From positions 1 through 64,000 of the forward strand of contig NZ_JBHSYO010000005.1 of the NCBI RefSeq assembly GCF_042662685.1: DNA of 64,000 bases. Direction: 5' to 3'. A program made the translations under genes and the position numbers. The notes beneath the pieces were generated by a model. It saw nothing but the letters and a program-made list of their open reading frames with translations. It had not been told where the DNA came from and ran no database searches. Positions 50,442-59,067 of this stretch are shown here, one piece after another. Each line of letters begins with the position of its first letter. Position 1 is the stretch's first letter. The DNA is from Pseudobowmanella zhangzhouensis. Its GTDB lineage: Bacteria > Pseudomonadota > Gammaproteobacteria > Enterobacterales > Alteromonadaceae.

Positions 50442-51844
50442 TGGAATACGCACCGGTCTGGATCGTAGATGACGACAGCTCAATCCGCTGGGTACTGCAA
50501 AAAGCTCTGCAGGCAGAACGCCTGGAGTGTTTTAGCTTTGCCGATGCCCGGGATGTGGTGCGCCAGTTAGATGCGGGCCAACAACCCGAAGTGATCATCT
50601 CGGATATCCGAATGCCCGGCATGGATGGCATGCAACTGCTCAGTGACGTCCACAGCCGCTTTCCAAACTTGCCGATCATTATCATGACAGCCCATTCGGA
50701 TCTGGACTCCGCGGTTAACGCCTTTCACGGCGGTGCATTCGAATACATTCCCAAGCCGTTTGATATCGACGAAGTAGTCGCGCTGGTGCAGCGTGCATTG
50801 CTACAGGCGCGGGAAAATGCCCGTCGCCAGCAGGTCGATGCGGCACCGACAACCGATATCATTGGCGAAGCACCTGCCATGCAGGAAGTGTTTCGTGCCA
50901 TTGGCCGCCTGTCTCGCTCCAGTATCAGCGTATTAATTAATGGCCAGTCCGGTACCGGTAAAGAGTTGGTGGCACGCGCCCTGCACCGTCACAGTCCACG
51001 TGCGCAAAATGCCTTTATCGCCCTGAATATGGCGGCCATCCCGGCGGATTTAATCGAATCTGAATTATTTGGCCATGAAAAAGGCGCGTTTACCGGCGCA
51101 CAAAATGCCCGCCAGGGACGTTTTGAACAAGCCAATGGCGGAACCCTGTTTTTGGATGAAATTGGTGATATGCCACTGGATGTGCAGACCCGATTATTAC
51201 GGGTGCTGGCAGACGGGCAATTCTATCGGGTTGGTGGTCACAGCCCGGTCAGCGTCGATGTGCGCATCATTGCCGCGACGCACCAAAATCTCGAGCAACG
51301 GGTTGCTGACGGGAAATTCCGCGAAGATTTATTTCACCGTCTGAATGTTATCCGCGTACATTTGCCGTCGCTGGCAGAACGCCGCGAGGATATTCCGGCA
51401 TTGGCGCGTCACTTTTTGCTGCAAGCCAGCAAAGAACTGAAAGTCGATGCCAAGACTTTGAATAAAAAAACCGAAAAGGTCCTCACTGACTTGCCCTGGC
51501 CGGGTAACGTGCGCCAGTTGGAAAACCTGTGTCGCTGGCTGACGGTCATGGCTTCGGGTCAGGAAATTTTGCCGGAAGACTTACCACCAGAACTGCACCA
51601 ACCCACCATGCTCAGCAGCACCCAGCCCACTGTGGCCCAGTGGCATGAGTTACTGGCGGCATGGGCCGATCAGCAACTGCATAATGGTCGCAAAAACCTG
51701 TTAGATGATGCCCTGCCTACTTTCGAAAAAGTGCTGCTGGAGCGAGCCCTGCATTTTACCCGCGGGCACAAACAGGAAGCGGCCAAATACCTCGGCTGGG
51801 GGCGCAACACCCTGACTCGTAAGCTTAAAGAACTGGATATTTAG
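50441..51844 (+). CDS. glnG: Nitrogen regulation response regulator NtrC (NRI)
   Basis: NtrC is the sigma-54 enhancer-binding activator of nitrogen genes. The 467-residue protein has a receiver (D55 in VIISDIRMPGMDG), an AAA+ domain with Walker A GQSGTGKELVARAL, the sigma-54-contacting GAFTGA loop and Walker B GGTLFLDEIGDMP. A Fis-type helix-turn-helix closes it (GHKQEAAKYLGWGRNTLTRK). It is translationally coupled to ntrB. Confidence 0.98.
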   Translation: MEYAPVWIVDDDSSIRWVLQKALQAERLECFSFADARDVVRQLDAGQQPEVIISDIRMPGMDGMQLLSDVHSRFPNLPIIIMTAHSDLDSAVNAFHGGAFEYIPKPFDIDEVVALVQRALLQARENARRQQVDAAPTTDIIGEAPAMQEVFRAIGRLSRSSISVLINGQSGTGKELVARALHRHSPRAQNAFIALNMAAIPADLIESELFGHEKGAFTGAQNARQGRFEQANGGTLFLDEIGDMPLDVQTRLLRVLADGQFYRVGGHSPVSVDVRIIAATHQNLEQRVADGKFREDLFHRLNVIRVHLPSLAERREDIPALARHFLLQASKELKVDAKTLNKKTEKVLTDLPWPGNVRQLENLCRWLTVMASGQEILPEDLPPELHQPTMLSSTQPTVAQWHELLAAWADQQLHNGRKNLLDDALPTFEKVLLERALHFTRGHKQEAAKYLGWGRNTLTRKLKELDI

Positions 51845-51856
51845 CCAACCGCTAAC

Positions 51857-51884
51857 GGGCAGAATGAATTTTCTGCCCCTTTCT
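51857..51884 (+). terminator. Terminator after ntrC
   Basis: GGGCAGAA, loop TGAATT, TTCTGCCC, then CTTTCT. The T-run is interrupted, so strength is moderate. Confidence 0.7.
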
Positions 51885-51925
51885 CCTCTTTGTTTGCATG
51901 GGTTGTCTGATATAGTCTTTTTATA

Positions 51926-51937
51926 AAACGTTCGTTT
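51926..51937. promoter_or_regulatory. Short palindrome before the Lrp/AsnC gene
   Basis: AAACG-TT-CGTTT lies 10 bp before the regulator's ATG. The AAAACGTTC core recurs at 52423-52431 and the reverse form AAAACGAAC at about 52529, both upstream of the adjacent aminotransferase. It may be the operator of this regulator; this is inferred. Confidence 0.4.
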
Positions 51938-51946
51938 CGTGAAACT

Positions 51947-52405
51947 ATGGATAATACCGACAAACTCATTCTGACTACCCTGCAACACAATGGCCGCCTG
52001 TCTGTTGCTGAAGTTGCCGATCAGGTTGGTTTATCTAAAACCGCTTGCTGGCGCCGCATCCAGAAACTGGAAGAAGATGGCGTTATTGATGGCAGTGTCA
52101 CGCTGCTCAACAAGGAAAAGCTGAATCTTGGTCTGACCGTATTCATTTCAATCAAGACCAACCAGCATAATACCCTGTGGTATCAGAATTTCTGTCAGGT
52201 CGTAGCAGGGATTGCCGAAGTGATTGGCGTGTATCGGATGAGCGGCGAACTGGATTATCTGATTCAGGCGGTGGTACCTGATATGCGCGGCTATGACGCC
52301 TTATACAAGCGCATCATTGAGGCCGATTTACATGATGTCAGTGCCAGCTTTGTCATGGAAACCATCAAGCACACCACGGCGCTGCCACTTGAGCATATTA
52401 ATTAA
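51947..52405 (+). CDS. Lrp/AsnC-family transcriptional regulator
   Basis: The 152-residue protein has an N-terminal helix-turn-helix (about 5-50; NGRLSVAEVADQVGLSKTACWRRIQKLEEDGVI) and a C-terminal RAM effector domain (about 65-145; SGELDYLIQAVVPDMRGYD). It is most like the single-gene Lrp regulators that control a neighbouring amino-acid enzyme. The adjacent class-V aminotransferase 211 bp downstream is the likely target. Confidence 0.92.
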   Translation: MDNTDKLILTTLQHNGRLSVAEVADQVGLSKTACWRRIQKLEEDGVIDGSVTLLNKEKLNLGLTVFISIKTNQHNTLWYQNFCQVVAGIAEVIGVYRMSGELDYLIQAVVPDMRGYDALYKRIIEADLHDVSASFVMETIKHTTALPLEHIN

Positions 52406-52616
52406 ATTTTTTTCAAAATTTTTTAAAACGTTCAGACACAGAAAACGTCAAATTCGCAAGTTTTTTGAACTATTGTTTCGACAAACATTCAATTAGCAAC
52501 CTATCGTTCCGAAAAGAGACAAAATAACAAAACGAACAATCACAACCCGCATTGTAATACGCACCACTCGCTTTATAATCGCCTCATCTGAGTGTCCGGT
52601 TAGACGATAAAAAGCC

Positions 52617-54179
52617 ATGTCTCTTGAACAAACGTTCCAACAATATCGCAAACACATTATTGGTGAACGCCTGCGCCATACTATCAATGGTCAAAGCCGC
52701 GATATCTTGTATGCCGACTGGACTGCCAGCGGACGTTTGTACCAACCGATTGAAGATTTTATCAGCCAGCAGTTGGGGCCTTATGTGGCCAATACGCATA
52801 CAGAGACCAATCTGACCGGCACGACCATGACCCACGCCTACCATCAGGCGCAGAACATCATTAAACGTCACGTAAATGCCAACGATCAGGACGTGTTAAT
52901 TGCTGCCGGTTCAGGCATGACCACAGTCATTAATAAACTACAGCGCATTTTGGGCCTGCGTATCGCCGAAAAATGGCAGGAACGCATAAATCTCAGTGAA
53001 GAAGAAAAGCCGGTAGTGTTTATTACCCACATGGAACACCACTCAAATCAGACGACCTGGAATACCTGTGAAGTTACCGTAGAAGTGATCCATCCCGACC
53101 CGCGCGGCTTGCCAGATAAAGGCCACTTGCTGGCTTTGCTGGAGTTATATCAGGATCGTCCACTCAAAATTGGTGCATTTACCGCCTGTTCAAACGTGAC
53201 CGGGATTAAAACGGATTATCATGGTCTGGCAAAAATCATGCACCAGCATGGTGGTTTGTGTTTTGTGGACTTCGCCTGTTCTGCCCCCTATGTGGATATC
53301 GATATGCATCCGGAAGATGACGACGAACGTCTGGATGCGATCTTTTTCTCACCGCATAAATTTCTTGGCGGCCCGGGTAGTAGCGGCGTGATGGTGTTTA
53401 ATCGCAAACTCTACGCCAACAAAGTGCCCGATCAACCTGGCGGTGGCACGGTGCGCTGGACCAATCCTTGGGGCGGTCAGGGTTTTTACGATGATATCGA
53501 AACCCGTGAGGACGGCGGCACGCCGGCATTTTTACAAACCATTAAAGTAGCGTTGGCGATCCAGTTAAAAGAACAGATGGGTACCCAAAAAATTGCTGCC
53601 CGTGAGCAACAGTTGGTGCGTATTCTGATGGATGGTCTGGCGGAAATTCCGCAAATACACATGCTGGAACCCAACGTACGTGAGCGCCTGTGCGTGGTGT
53701 CATTTTATGTCACCCATATGCATTACAACCTGGTGGTACGCCTGCTTAACGACAAATTCGGCATCCAGGTACGCGGTGGCTGCTCCTGCGCTGGTACCTA
53801 CGGGCACATCCTGCTGAATGTGGATCAAAACCAGTCCTGCAGCATTACCAACAAGATTGATGCGGGTGATTTAAGCGATAAGCCGGGCTGGATCCGCGTT
53901 TCGCTGCACCCCACCAATACCGATGCCGAAGCACGCTTTATTGTCAAAGCGATTCGTCAGGTAGTGGAGAACGCGGACAAATGGCGGGATGAATATCGCT
54001 TCGACCCGACGCTGGGAGATTATGTTGCCCTGAACGCCACGCCTTCAGAACTGGTTACGCTGGAGCAGATTGACTTGCTCCCGACTCAGGCAGTGGCCGC
54101 GAAGTCATCCATGCTTAAGCGGGTATTTACCGGCCTCAGACTGAAACGGGAAACCGCCCCGCTACAGCACCTTAATTAA
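52617..54179 (+). CDS. Class-V aminotransferase-fold PLP enzyme
   Basis: The 520-residue protein is a fold-type I PLP enzyme of the class-V (cysteine desulfurase-like) group. The PLP lysine is in FFSPHKFLGGPGSSGVM (about residue 244), preceded by the aspartate region CFVDFACSAPYVDID. Cysteines in RGGCSCAGTYGH are near the usual desulfurase Cys loop but do not match a SufS/IscS site exactly. Substrate is unknown. It follows an Lrp/AsnC regulator, suggesting amino-acid catabolism or interconversion. It is longer than typical class-V enzymes by about 100 residues. Confidence 0.88.
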   Translation: MSLEQTFQQYRKHIIGERLRHTINGQSRDILYADWTASGRLYQPIEDFISQQLGPYVANTHTETNLTGTTMTHAYHQAQNIIKRHVNANDQDVLIAAGSGMTTVINKLQRILGLRIAEKWQERINLSEEEKPVVFITHMEHHSNQTTWNTCEVTVEVIHPDPRGLPDKGHLLALLELYQDRPLKIGAFTACSNVTGIKTDYHGLAKIMHQHGGLCFVDFACSAPYVDIDMHPEDDDERLDAIFFSPHKFLGGPGSSGVMVFNRKLYANKVPDQPGGGTVRWTNPWGGQGFYDDIETREDGGTPAFLQTIKVALAIQLKEQMGTQKIAAREQQLVRILMDGLAEIPQIHMLEPNVRERLCVVSFYVTHMHYNLVVRLLNDKFGIQVRGGCSCAGTYGHILLNVDQNQSCSITNKIDAGDLSDKPGWIRVSLHPTNTDAEARFIVKAIRQVVENADKWRDEYRFDPTLGDYVALNATPSELVTLEQIDLLPTQAVAAKSSMLKRVFTGLRLKRETAPLQHLN

Positions 54180-54189
54180 GTTGCCTTGG

Positions 54190-54246
54190 CAGGGTGTCAG
54201 GACAATTTTTACTAGTTTGAGTAGTAAACATGTTCCTGACATCCTG
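54190..54246. terminator. Long 57-base hairpin between convergent genes
   Basis: The arms CAGGGTGTCAGGACA and TGTTCCTGACATCCTG pair with one wobble and one bulge. An inner stem, TTTACTA...TAGTAAA, extends it. A T-rich run (TTCTTTTT) follows on the plus strand, so it can end the aminotransferase transcript. The SDR gene converges 18 bp beyond. Confidence 0.7.
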
Positions 54247-54264
54247 TTCTTTTTGAATTGACCG

Positions 54265-54972
54265 CTACCACGGGATGGGTTTGCCATCCCAGTCCAGATA
54301 ACTCAACTGACCATCGGCTTCGGCTGCGTGCATCATGCTGGCCAGCCGCTTAGCAACAAACGCCGGGGTAAACAATTTCTCAGCCGGCACGTTGGCCTGA
54401 AACGGTTTGGACAAATTAGTATCCGTCGTGCCGGGATGAAACGCGATCAATTTGCATTGTTTTGCACGCCTCGCCAGTTCCACCGCTGCACATTGCAGCC
54501 CCATATTCAGCGCAGCTTTGCTCATGCGGTAGCTATACCAACCACCGAGGCGATTGTCGCCAATACTGCCGACCCGCGCCGATAACACCGCGACGGTTAC
54601 TGGCTTTTTGCCGCTCAGCAGCGGTATCAGATGCTTCAGCCACAACAACGGCAATTGCGTATTGATGGCAAATACCCGCTGCATCGCAGTGTCGGTCAGA
54701 TCTTCAAGGCGTTTTTCCGGGGCAAAAGTGTTGTCATGCAGCACACCGGTCGCGATAACAATGTGACGGAATTGCCTGCTCTGTGCCACCCAGCGCTGAC
54801 AAAGCTCGGCAATGCCGGACTCTTCGCCATTATAATGTTGTTGCTGTACCTCGTCCGCCAGCCCGGACACAGTTGAACGAGACACGGCAATAACGTCATG
54901 TCCCTCTGCACAGAATTGATTGGCACACGCAGAACCAATACCGCCGGCGCCGCCAATAATCAACACCGACAT
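54265..54972 (-). CDS. Short-chain dehydrogenase/reductase
   Basis: The 235-residue protein has the Rossmann glycine motif GGAGGIGSACANQF at the N-terminus and the catalytic Ser with YSYRMSKAAL (Tyr-x-x-x-Lys) near residue 150. HPGTTDTNLSKPF follows. It resembles the CsgA/C-factor branch of SDRs. Substrate is unknown. It follows the nitroreductase gene by 3 bp, so both are probably one operon. Confidence 0.92.
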   Translation of the reverse strand: MSVLIIGGAGGIGSACANQFCAEGHDVIAVSRSTVSGLADEVQQQHYNGEESGIAELCQRWVAQSRQFRHIVIATGVLHDNTFAPEKRLEDLTDTAMQRVFAINTQLPLLWLKHLIPLLSGKKPVTVAVLSARVGSIGDNRLGGWYSYRMSKAALNMGLQCAAVELARRAKQCKLIAFHPGTTDTNLSKPFQANVPAEKLFTPAFVAKRLASMMHAAEADGQLSYLDWDGKPIPW

Positions 54973-54975
54973 GGG

Positions 54976-55560
54976 TTAACCCCGAGTTACCATAGTCGCC
55001 AGCGGATGACGCTGATTCGGCGTTTCTTTTTCCCGGGTATCAGCGTCGGCGCTGCTGAGATCACCCAGCTTGCCAATGGCGAAGCCCATAATCACCTGTT
55101 CAGCATCAGGATCGAGACCAAATCCATCGATGATCTTATCTGTCTCAATGCCGCCCATGCCATGTACATACCAGCCAAGCTGATTGGCCTGAAGGCAAAA
55201 TGCCATCCACGCCGCACCACAGTCAAACGCAGCGAAGCCGTTAGGTTTGCCATTACGGCTGAACTGCTGACGCGCGGTAATAAAACCAATCGCGGAGGTA
55301 TGTTTTGCCCACGCTTGATTACCTTCCACCAGCATGTCCAGATAGCGCGCAAAGGAACGCTCATCACTGATGTAAAAATGCCACGGCTGTTCGTTGTAAC
55401 AACTGGGTGACCAACGCGCGGCATCGAGCATCACATTAATCTCATGATCAGAGATTGGCACCGGTTGAAAATAGCGCGGAGACCAACGCTGTACGAAGCG
55501 TGGATCGGTATCAGACAGGGGATCTCGCTTGCTGAGGTCGACGGCTGGCAGGGTATTCAT
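54976..55560 (-). CDS. Nitroreductase-family flavoprotein
   Basis: The 194-residue protein has the FMN-binding start RWSPRYFQ, the segment ARWSPSCYNEQPWHF and a late GFAIGKLGD. These enzymes reduce nitro groups or quinones with NAD(P)H. It is the first gene of a probable two-gene operon with an SDR, and is divergent from a LysR-type gene 117 bp away, which is the likely regulator. Confidence 0.92.
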   Translation of the reverse strand: MNTLPAVDLSKRDPLSDTDPRFVQRWSPRYFQPVPISDHEINVMLDAARWSPSCYNEQPWHFYISDERSFARYLDMLVEGNQAWAKHTSAIGFITARQQFSRNGKPNGFAAFDCGAAWMAFCLQANQLGWYVHGMGGIETDKIIDGFGLDPDAEQVIMGFAIGKLGDLSSADADTREKETPNQRHPLATMVTRG

Positions 55561-55677
55561 ATTCTATCCTTTCGAATGAAATTAACGGTAAACAGCTTGC
55601 TACTTTCTATTGTGTCGGTTTAACTAGTCTAGTCACTACGCAATAAATCGCGAAATCGCTCAACCCGAGATCCAATT

Positions 55678-56568
55678 ATGCTCAAAAGTACCCTTGAACA
55701 ATGGCGCATGTTAAAAGCAGTGGTCGACCATGGCGGCTTTAGTCAGGCCGCTGAGGCGGTGCACAAAAGCCAGAGCACGGTGCACCATGCGGTGCATAAG
55801 CTGGAAGAGTTGTTAGGGGTCAAACTCTTGCAGGTGAATGGCCGTAAGGCTGAGTTAACCGAAGCTGGCGAAATGATGCTGCGCCGCGCCAGTTATGTGT
55901 TGCAGGAAGCGCGTAAACTGGAAGTGATTGCCAACAACCTGAGTAAAGGTGTTGAAAGCCGGTTAAAAATTGCGGTAGATGAGGCCTTTCCCCAATGCCA
56001 TGTATACCATGCGCTGAATGAAGTCTCGCAGCGTTACCCTCATACCCGGGTGGAAATTTATGAAACCATTCTGTCTGGTGCCCATGAGTTAATCAGCAGC
56101 GGCAAAGTAGATATTGGCATCAGTGGTTTCCTGTTATCCGTGGGCAGTAATGAACAGCTGTGTGCTGCGCCGTTCGTGGCGTTGGCCCACCCTGCCCATC
56201 CGCTGCATCAACTGGGAACGCTATCGTTTGAAGATTTAAAATCTTACCGCCAGATTGTGGTGCGGGATTCCTCTGCCACCCAAAGCCGTGATTCCGGCTG
56301 GCTGGGCGCCGAACAACGCTGGACGGTAAGTAACCTGCGCACCAGTATTGATCTGATCAGCAAAGGTTTCGGCTTTGCCTGGCTGCCCCAGTCTGAAGCG
56401 CAGCAAGCCATCGACGCCGGACTGCTTAAACCTCTCACTCTGGAACATGGCGCAGTACGCACCGAAAACTTCTATCTGAATATCAAAGACAGCGACCAAC
56501 TGGGACCCGCGGGGAAAACCTTTGTCGATCAATTGAAAGCATCAGTTGAGGCAAGCACATCAGAATAA
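55678..56568 (+). CDS. LysR-family transcriptional regulator
   Basis: The 296-residue protein has the N-terminal helix-turn-helix (about 5-65; GGFSQAAEAVHKSQSTVHHAVHKLEELLGVKLL) and an effector-binding domain (about 90-290; LKIAVDEAFPQCHVYHAL). It is divergent from the nitroreductase-SDR pair and followed by pirin. A perfect palindrome lies just after its stop, before pirin. Targets are inferred from neighbours. Confidence 0.92.
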   Translation: MLKSTLEQWRMLKAVVDHGGFSQAAEAVHKSQSTVHHAVHKLEELLGVKLLQVNGRKAELTEAGEMMLRRASYVLQEARKLEVIANNLSKGVESRLKIAVDEAFPQCHVYHALNEVSQRYPHTRVEIYETILSGAHELISSGKVDIGISGFLLSVGSNEQLCAAPFVALAHPAHPLHQLGTLSFEDLKSYRQIVVRDSSATQSRDSGWLGAEQRWTVSNLRTSIDLISKGFGFAWLPQSEAQQAIDAGLLKPLTLEHGAVRTENFYLNIKDSDQLGPAGKTFVDQLKASVEASTSE

Positions 56569-56582
56569 TTCTATTTATTAGA

Positions 56583-56601
56583 AAATAAACGTCGTTTATT
56601 T
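56583..56601. promoter_or_regulatory. Perfect 19-bp palindrome upstream of pirin
   Basis: AAATAAACG-T-CGTTTATTT lies 15 bp after the LysR stop and 62 bp before the pirin ATG. There is no T-run behind it, so an operator is more likely than a terminator. The neighbouring LysR protein is the first candidate ligand, though the half-sites do not contain an obvious T-N11-A. Confidence 0.5.
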
Positions 56602-56663
56602 CATCTTTTATTCTAATGAATCGGTTATAAACTATCCTCACATCAAAACGAGAGGAGTTTATT

Positions 56664-57362
56664 ATGGATTATTTCCGTCCGGCATCTGCCCGCGGCCGAG
56701 CCGATTTTGGCTGGCTGCGCAGCGCACACAGTTTTTCGTTCGGCCGTTATTATGACCCTCAGCACATGGGATTTTCTGTATTGCGTGTGATTAATGATGA
56801 TTGGGTTGCCCCTGCCAGCGGCTTTGACATCCACCCGCACCGGGACATGGAGATCATTTCCTATATCACCGGTGGCACCATTGAGCATCGCGATAGTATG
56901 GGTAACGCCTATCAAATACCAGCTGGGGACATTCAGGTGATGAGTGCGGGCACTGGCATTACTCATTCTGAATACAACGCGTCAAAGCAAGATCCCCTGA
57001 CCTTTTTGCAAATTTGGATCACACCGGCAGTCAACAGCGTGACGCCCAGTTATGCGCAGCAGGCGGTATCTGACCAACCCGGATTAGTGTGGTTAGTCAG
57101 CCGAACCGGTGAGCACGGCACCCTGAAAATAAATCAGGATGCGCGTATTGCCCGCATTGCACCGAATGACGCGCAACCTATTGAGTTGAATACCGCTCAG
57201 CGCTTTGGTTATTTGCACGTGGTGCGCGGATCAATTCAGGTCAATGGCCAGTTGCTAACGACGGGCGACGGTGCAGGCTTTGTGCAGGATCGTGCTGTCA
57301 CGCTGACGTTTGCCGAGCAAGACGCCGAAGCACTGTGGTTTGATCTGCCCGCCGCAGACTAA
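56664..57362 (+). CDS. Pirin family protein
   Basis: The 232-residue bicupin-type protein has the N-terminal metal site HPHRDMEIISY and the later THSEYN (His-x-Glu), which together give the usual three His and one Glu. Bacterial pirins can act as quercetin dioxygenases or redox sensors; which applies here is unknown. GAGAGGAG 8 bases before the ATG is a strong ribosome-binding site. It begins the run of photolyase genes, 38 bp before the first one. Confidence 0.93.
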   Translation: MDYFRPASARGRADFGWLRSAHSFSFGRYYDPQHMGFSVLRVINDDWVAPASGFDIHPHRDMEIISYITGGTIEHRDSMGNAYQIPAGDIQVMSAGTGITHSEYNASKQDPLTFLQIWITPAVNSVTPSYAQQAVSDQPGLVWLVSRTGEHGTLKINQDARIARIAPNDAQPIELNTAQRFGYLHVVRGSIQVNGQLLTTGDGAGFVQDRAVTLTFAEQDAEALWFDLPAAD

Positions 57363-57400
57363 CGTAATACCCACCTATTGTTACCAGACCAAATTCTGCT

Positions 57401-58927
57401 GTGAAACTAGGTGTTATTTTGGGTGACCAGCTCAGCCTTGAGCTGGCCACCCTTCGGGCGCTAAACCCACAATCTGACCTGATTATGCTGGCCGAAGTGC
57501 CGGTTGAAGCCGGTTATGTCAAACATCACAAGCAAAAGATTGCATTAATATTTTCCGCTATGCGCCATTTCGCAGAGGAGTTGCGTGAAGCAGGCTGGCA
57601 GGTCGTCTATTTTGCTTATGGCCAGCATCCCCATCAATCGTTACTGGATGCGCTAAGCACTACCTGCCAGCAACATACCATCGACGAAGTGGTGATTACC
57701 CAATGTGGTGAATACCGTCTCCAGCATGAAATTGATAGTCGTTGGTGCGATGCACTTAACCTGCCTTTGACCTGTCTGCAGGATGACAGATTTATTTGCC
57801 CACTTGATTGGTTTCGCGATTGGGCGGATGGACGCAAGCAACTGCGTATGGAATATTTTTACCGCGAAATGCGTCGCCGTACCGGCCTGTTAATGGACGG
57901 AGATCAACCCGCCGGCGGGAAATGGAATTACGATGCCAGTAACCGCAGTGCCTATGATGCTAAAACTCCGATACCCGAGCCACTCAACTTTGACAGGGAT
58001 GCCATCGACCAGGAGGTGCTGACCCTGGTAGCTAAGCAGTTCAGTGATCACCCCGGCTCTGTTACCCGCTTTCTGTGGGGCACCCGACGGGCTCAGGCGC
58101 AGGCCGCACTGGGACAATTTATTCAACATCGATTAGTTAATTTCGGTGATTATCAGGACGCCATGGTCAGTGGTGAGGACACTCTGTTTCACTCACTGCT
58201 ATCGCCGTACCTGAATATCGGTTTGCTCGACCCGCTGCAGGTTTGTCAGGCGGCTGAACGGGCCTATCTGGATGGCCGTGCGCCACTCAATGCGGTGGAA
58301 GGATTTATCCGGCAAATTATTGGCTGGCGCGAATATGTGCGCGGTATTTACTGGTTACATATGCCCGATTATGCCGCGCTGAACAAACTGGGTAACCAGC
58401 GCGACCTGCCGCCCTATTACTGGAATGGCAAGACAAACATGCACTGCATGGCGGAATGTTTCCGCAACACATTTGATAATGCCTACGCCCATCATATTCA
58501 GCGTTTGATGGTCACTGGTAATTTCGCATTGCTTGCCGGTATCGAACCTGAGCAAATCTGTGACTGGTATCTGGCAGTATATGCCGATGCCTTTGACTGG
58601 GTCGAATTGCCCAACACCTTAGGCATGGTGATGCATGCCGATGGCGGCTATCTGGGCAGCAAACCCTATGCGGCATCGGGAAAATACATTCACAAAATGT
58701 CCGATTACTGTCAGCACTGTCACTACAACGTAAAAACCGCCGAGCAGGAGGATAGCTGCCCGTTTAACGCCATGTACTGGCACTTTTTATATCGTCATCG
58801 TCAGGCGTTTGAAAACAACCCACGAATGGCCATGGTGTACAAAAGTTTTGCCCGCATGAGTGAAGCCAAGCAGGACGCCATCCTGCGCCGCGGAGAACAC
58901 CTGCTGGAGAACATTGCATGCCTGTAG
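57401..58927 (+). CDS. Iron-sulfur bacterial photolyase/cryptochrome (FeS-BCP, PhrB/CryB type)
   Basis: The 508-residue flavoprotein belongs to the FeS-BCP family, whose known members repair (6-4) photoproducts or act as cryptochromes. The four 4Fe-4S ligands are at C349, C437, C440 and C453, matching C350, C438, C441 and C454 of Agrobacterium PhrB. The N-terminal antenna domain is about 1-130 (LGVILGDQL), and the FAD domain contains GFIRQIIGWREYVRGIYW and LPNTLGMVMHADGG. The start is a GTG at 57401. It is followed directly by a DUF2256 ORF and two more photolyase-family genes. Confidence 0.94.
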   Translation: MKLGVILGDQLSLELATLRALNPQSDLIMLAEVPVEAGYVKHHKQKIALIFSAMRHFAEELREAGWQVVYFAYGQHPHQSLLDALSTTCQQHTIDEVVITQCGEYRLQHEIDSRWCDALNLPLTCLQDDRFICPLDWFRDWADGRKQLRMEYFYREMRRRTGLLMDGDQPAGGKWNYDASNRSAYDAKTPIPEPLNFDRDAIDQEVLTLVAKQFSDHPGSVTRFLWGTRRAQAQAALGQFIQHRLVNFGDYQDAMVSGEDTLFHSLLSPYLNIGLLDPLQVCQAAERAYLDGRAPLNAVEGFIRQIIGWREYVRGIYWLHMPDYAALNKLGNQRDLPPYYWNGKTNMHCMAECFRNTFDNAYAHHIQRLMVTGNFALLAGIEPEQICDWYLAVYADAFDWVELPNTLGMVMHADGGYLGSKPYAASGKYIHKMSDYCQHCHYNVKTAEQEDSCPFNAMYWHFLYRHRQAFENNPRMAMVYKSFARMSEAKQDAILRRGEHLLENIACL

Positions 58928-58935
58928 GCTCGCGG

Positions 58936-59067
58936 ATGCACAAGTCCCACTTACCCAGCAAACTCTGCGCGACTTGTGGGCAACCCTTTGCATGGCGCAA
59001 AAAATGGGCTCGCTGCTGGGACGAGGTGAAATATTGCTCCAAACGCTGTAAAGGCGGCGTAAAATGA
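58936..59067 (+). CDS. DUF2256 small four-cysteine protein
   Basis: This 43-residue ORF starts at an ATG 9 bases after the FeS-BCP stop and overlaps the next ATG in an ATGA arrangement. The product begins MHKSHLPSKLC and has C11, C14, C34 and C38 as CxxC...CxxxC (a likely zinc site), plus KKWARCWDEVKYC, the DUF2256 signature. An in-frame ATG at 58918 overlaps the photolyase stop. DUF2256 genes are known next to photolyase genes, but no function is established. Confidence 0.88.
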   Translation: MHKSHLPSKLCATCGQPFAWRKKWARCWDEVKYCSKRCKGGVK

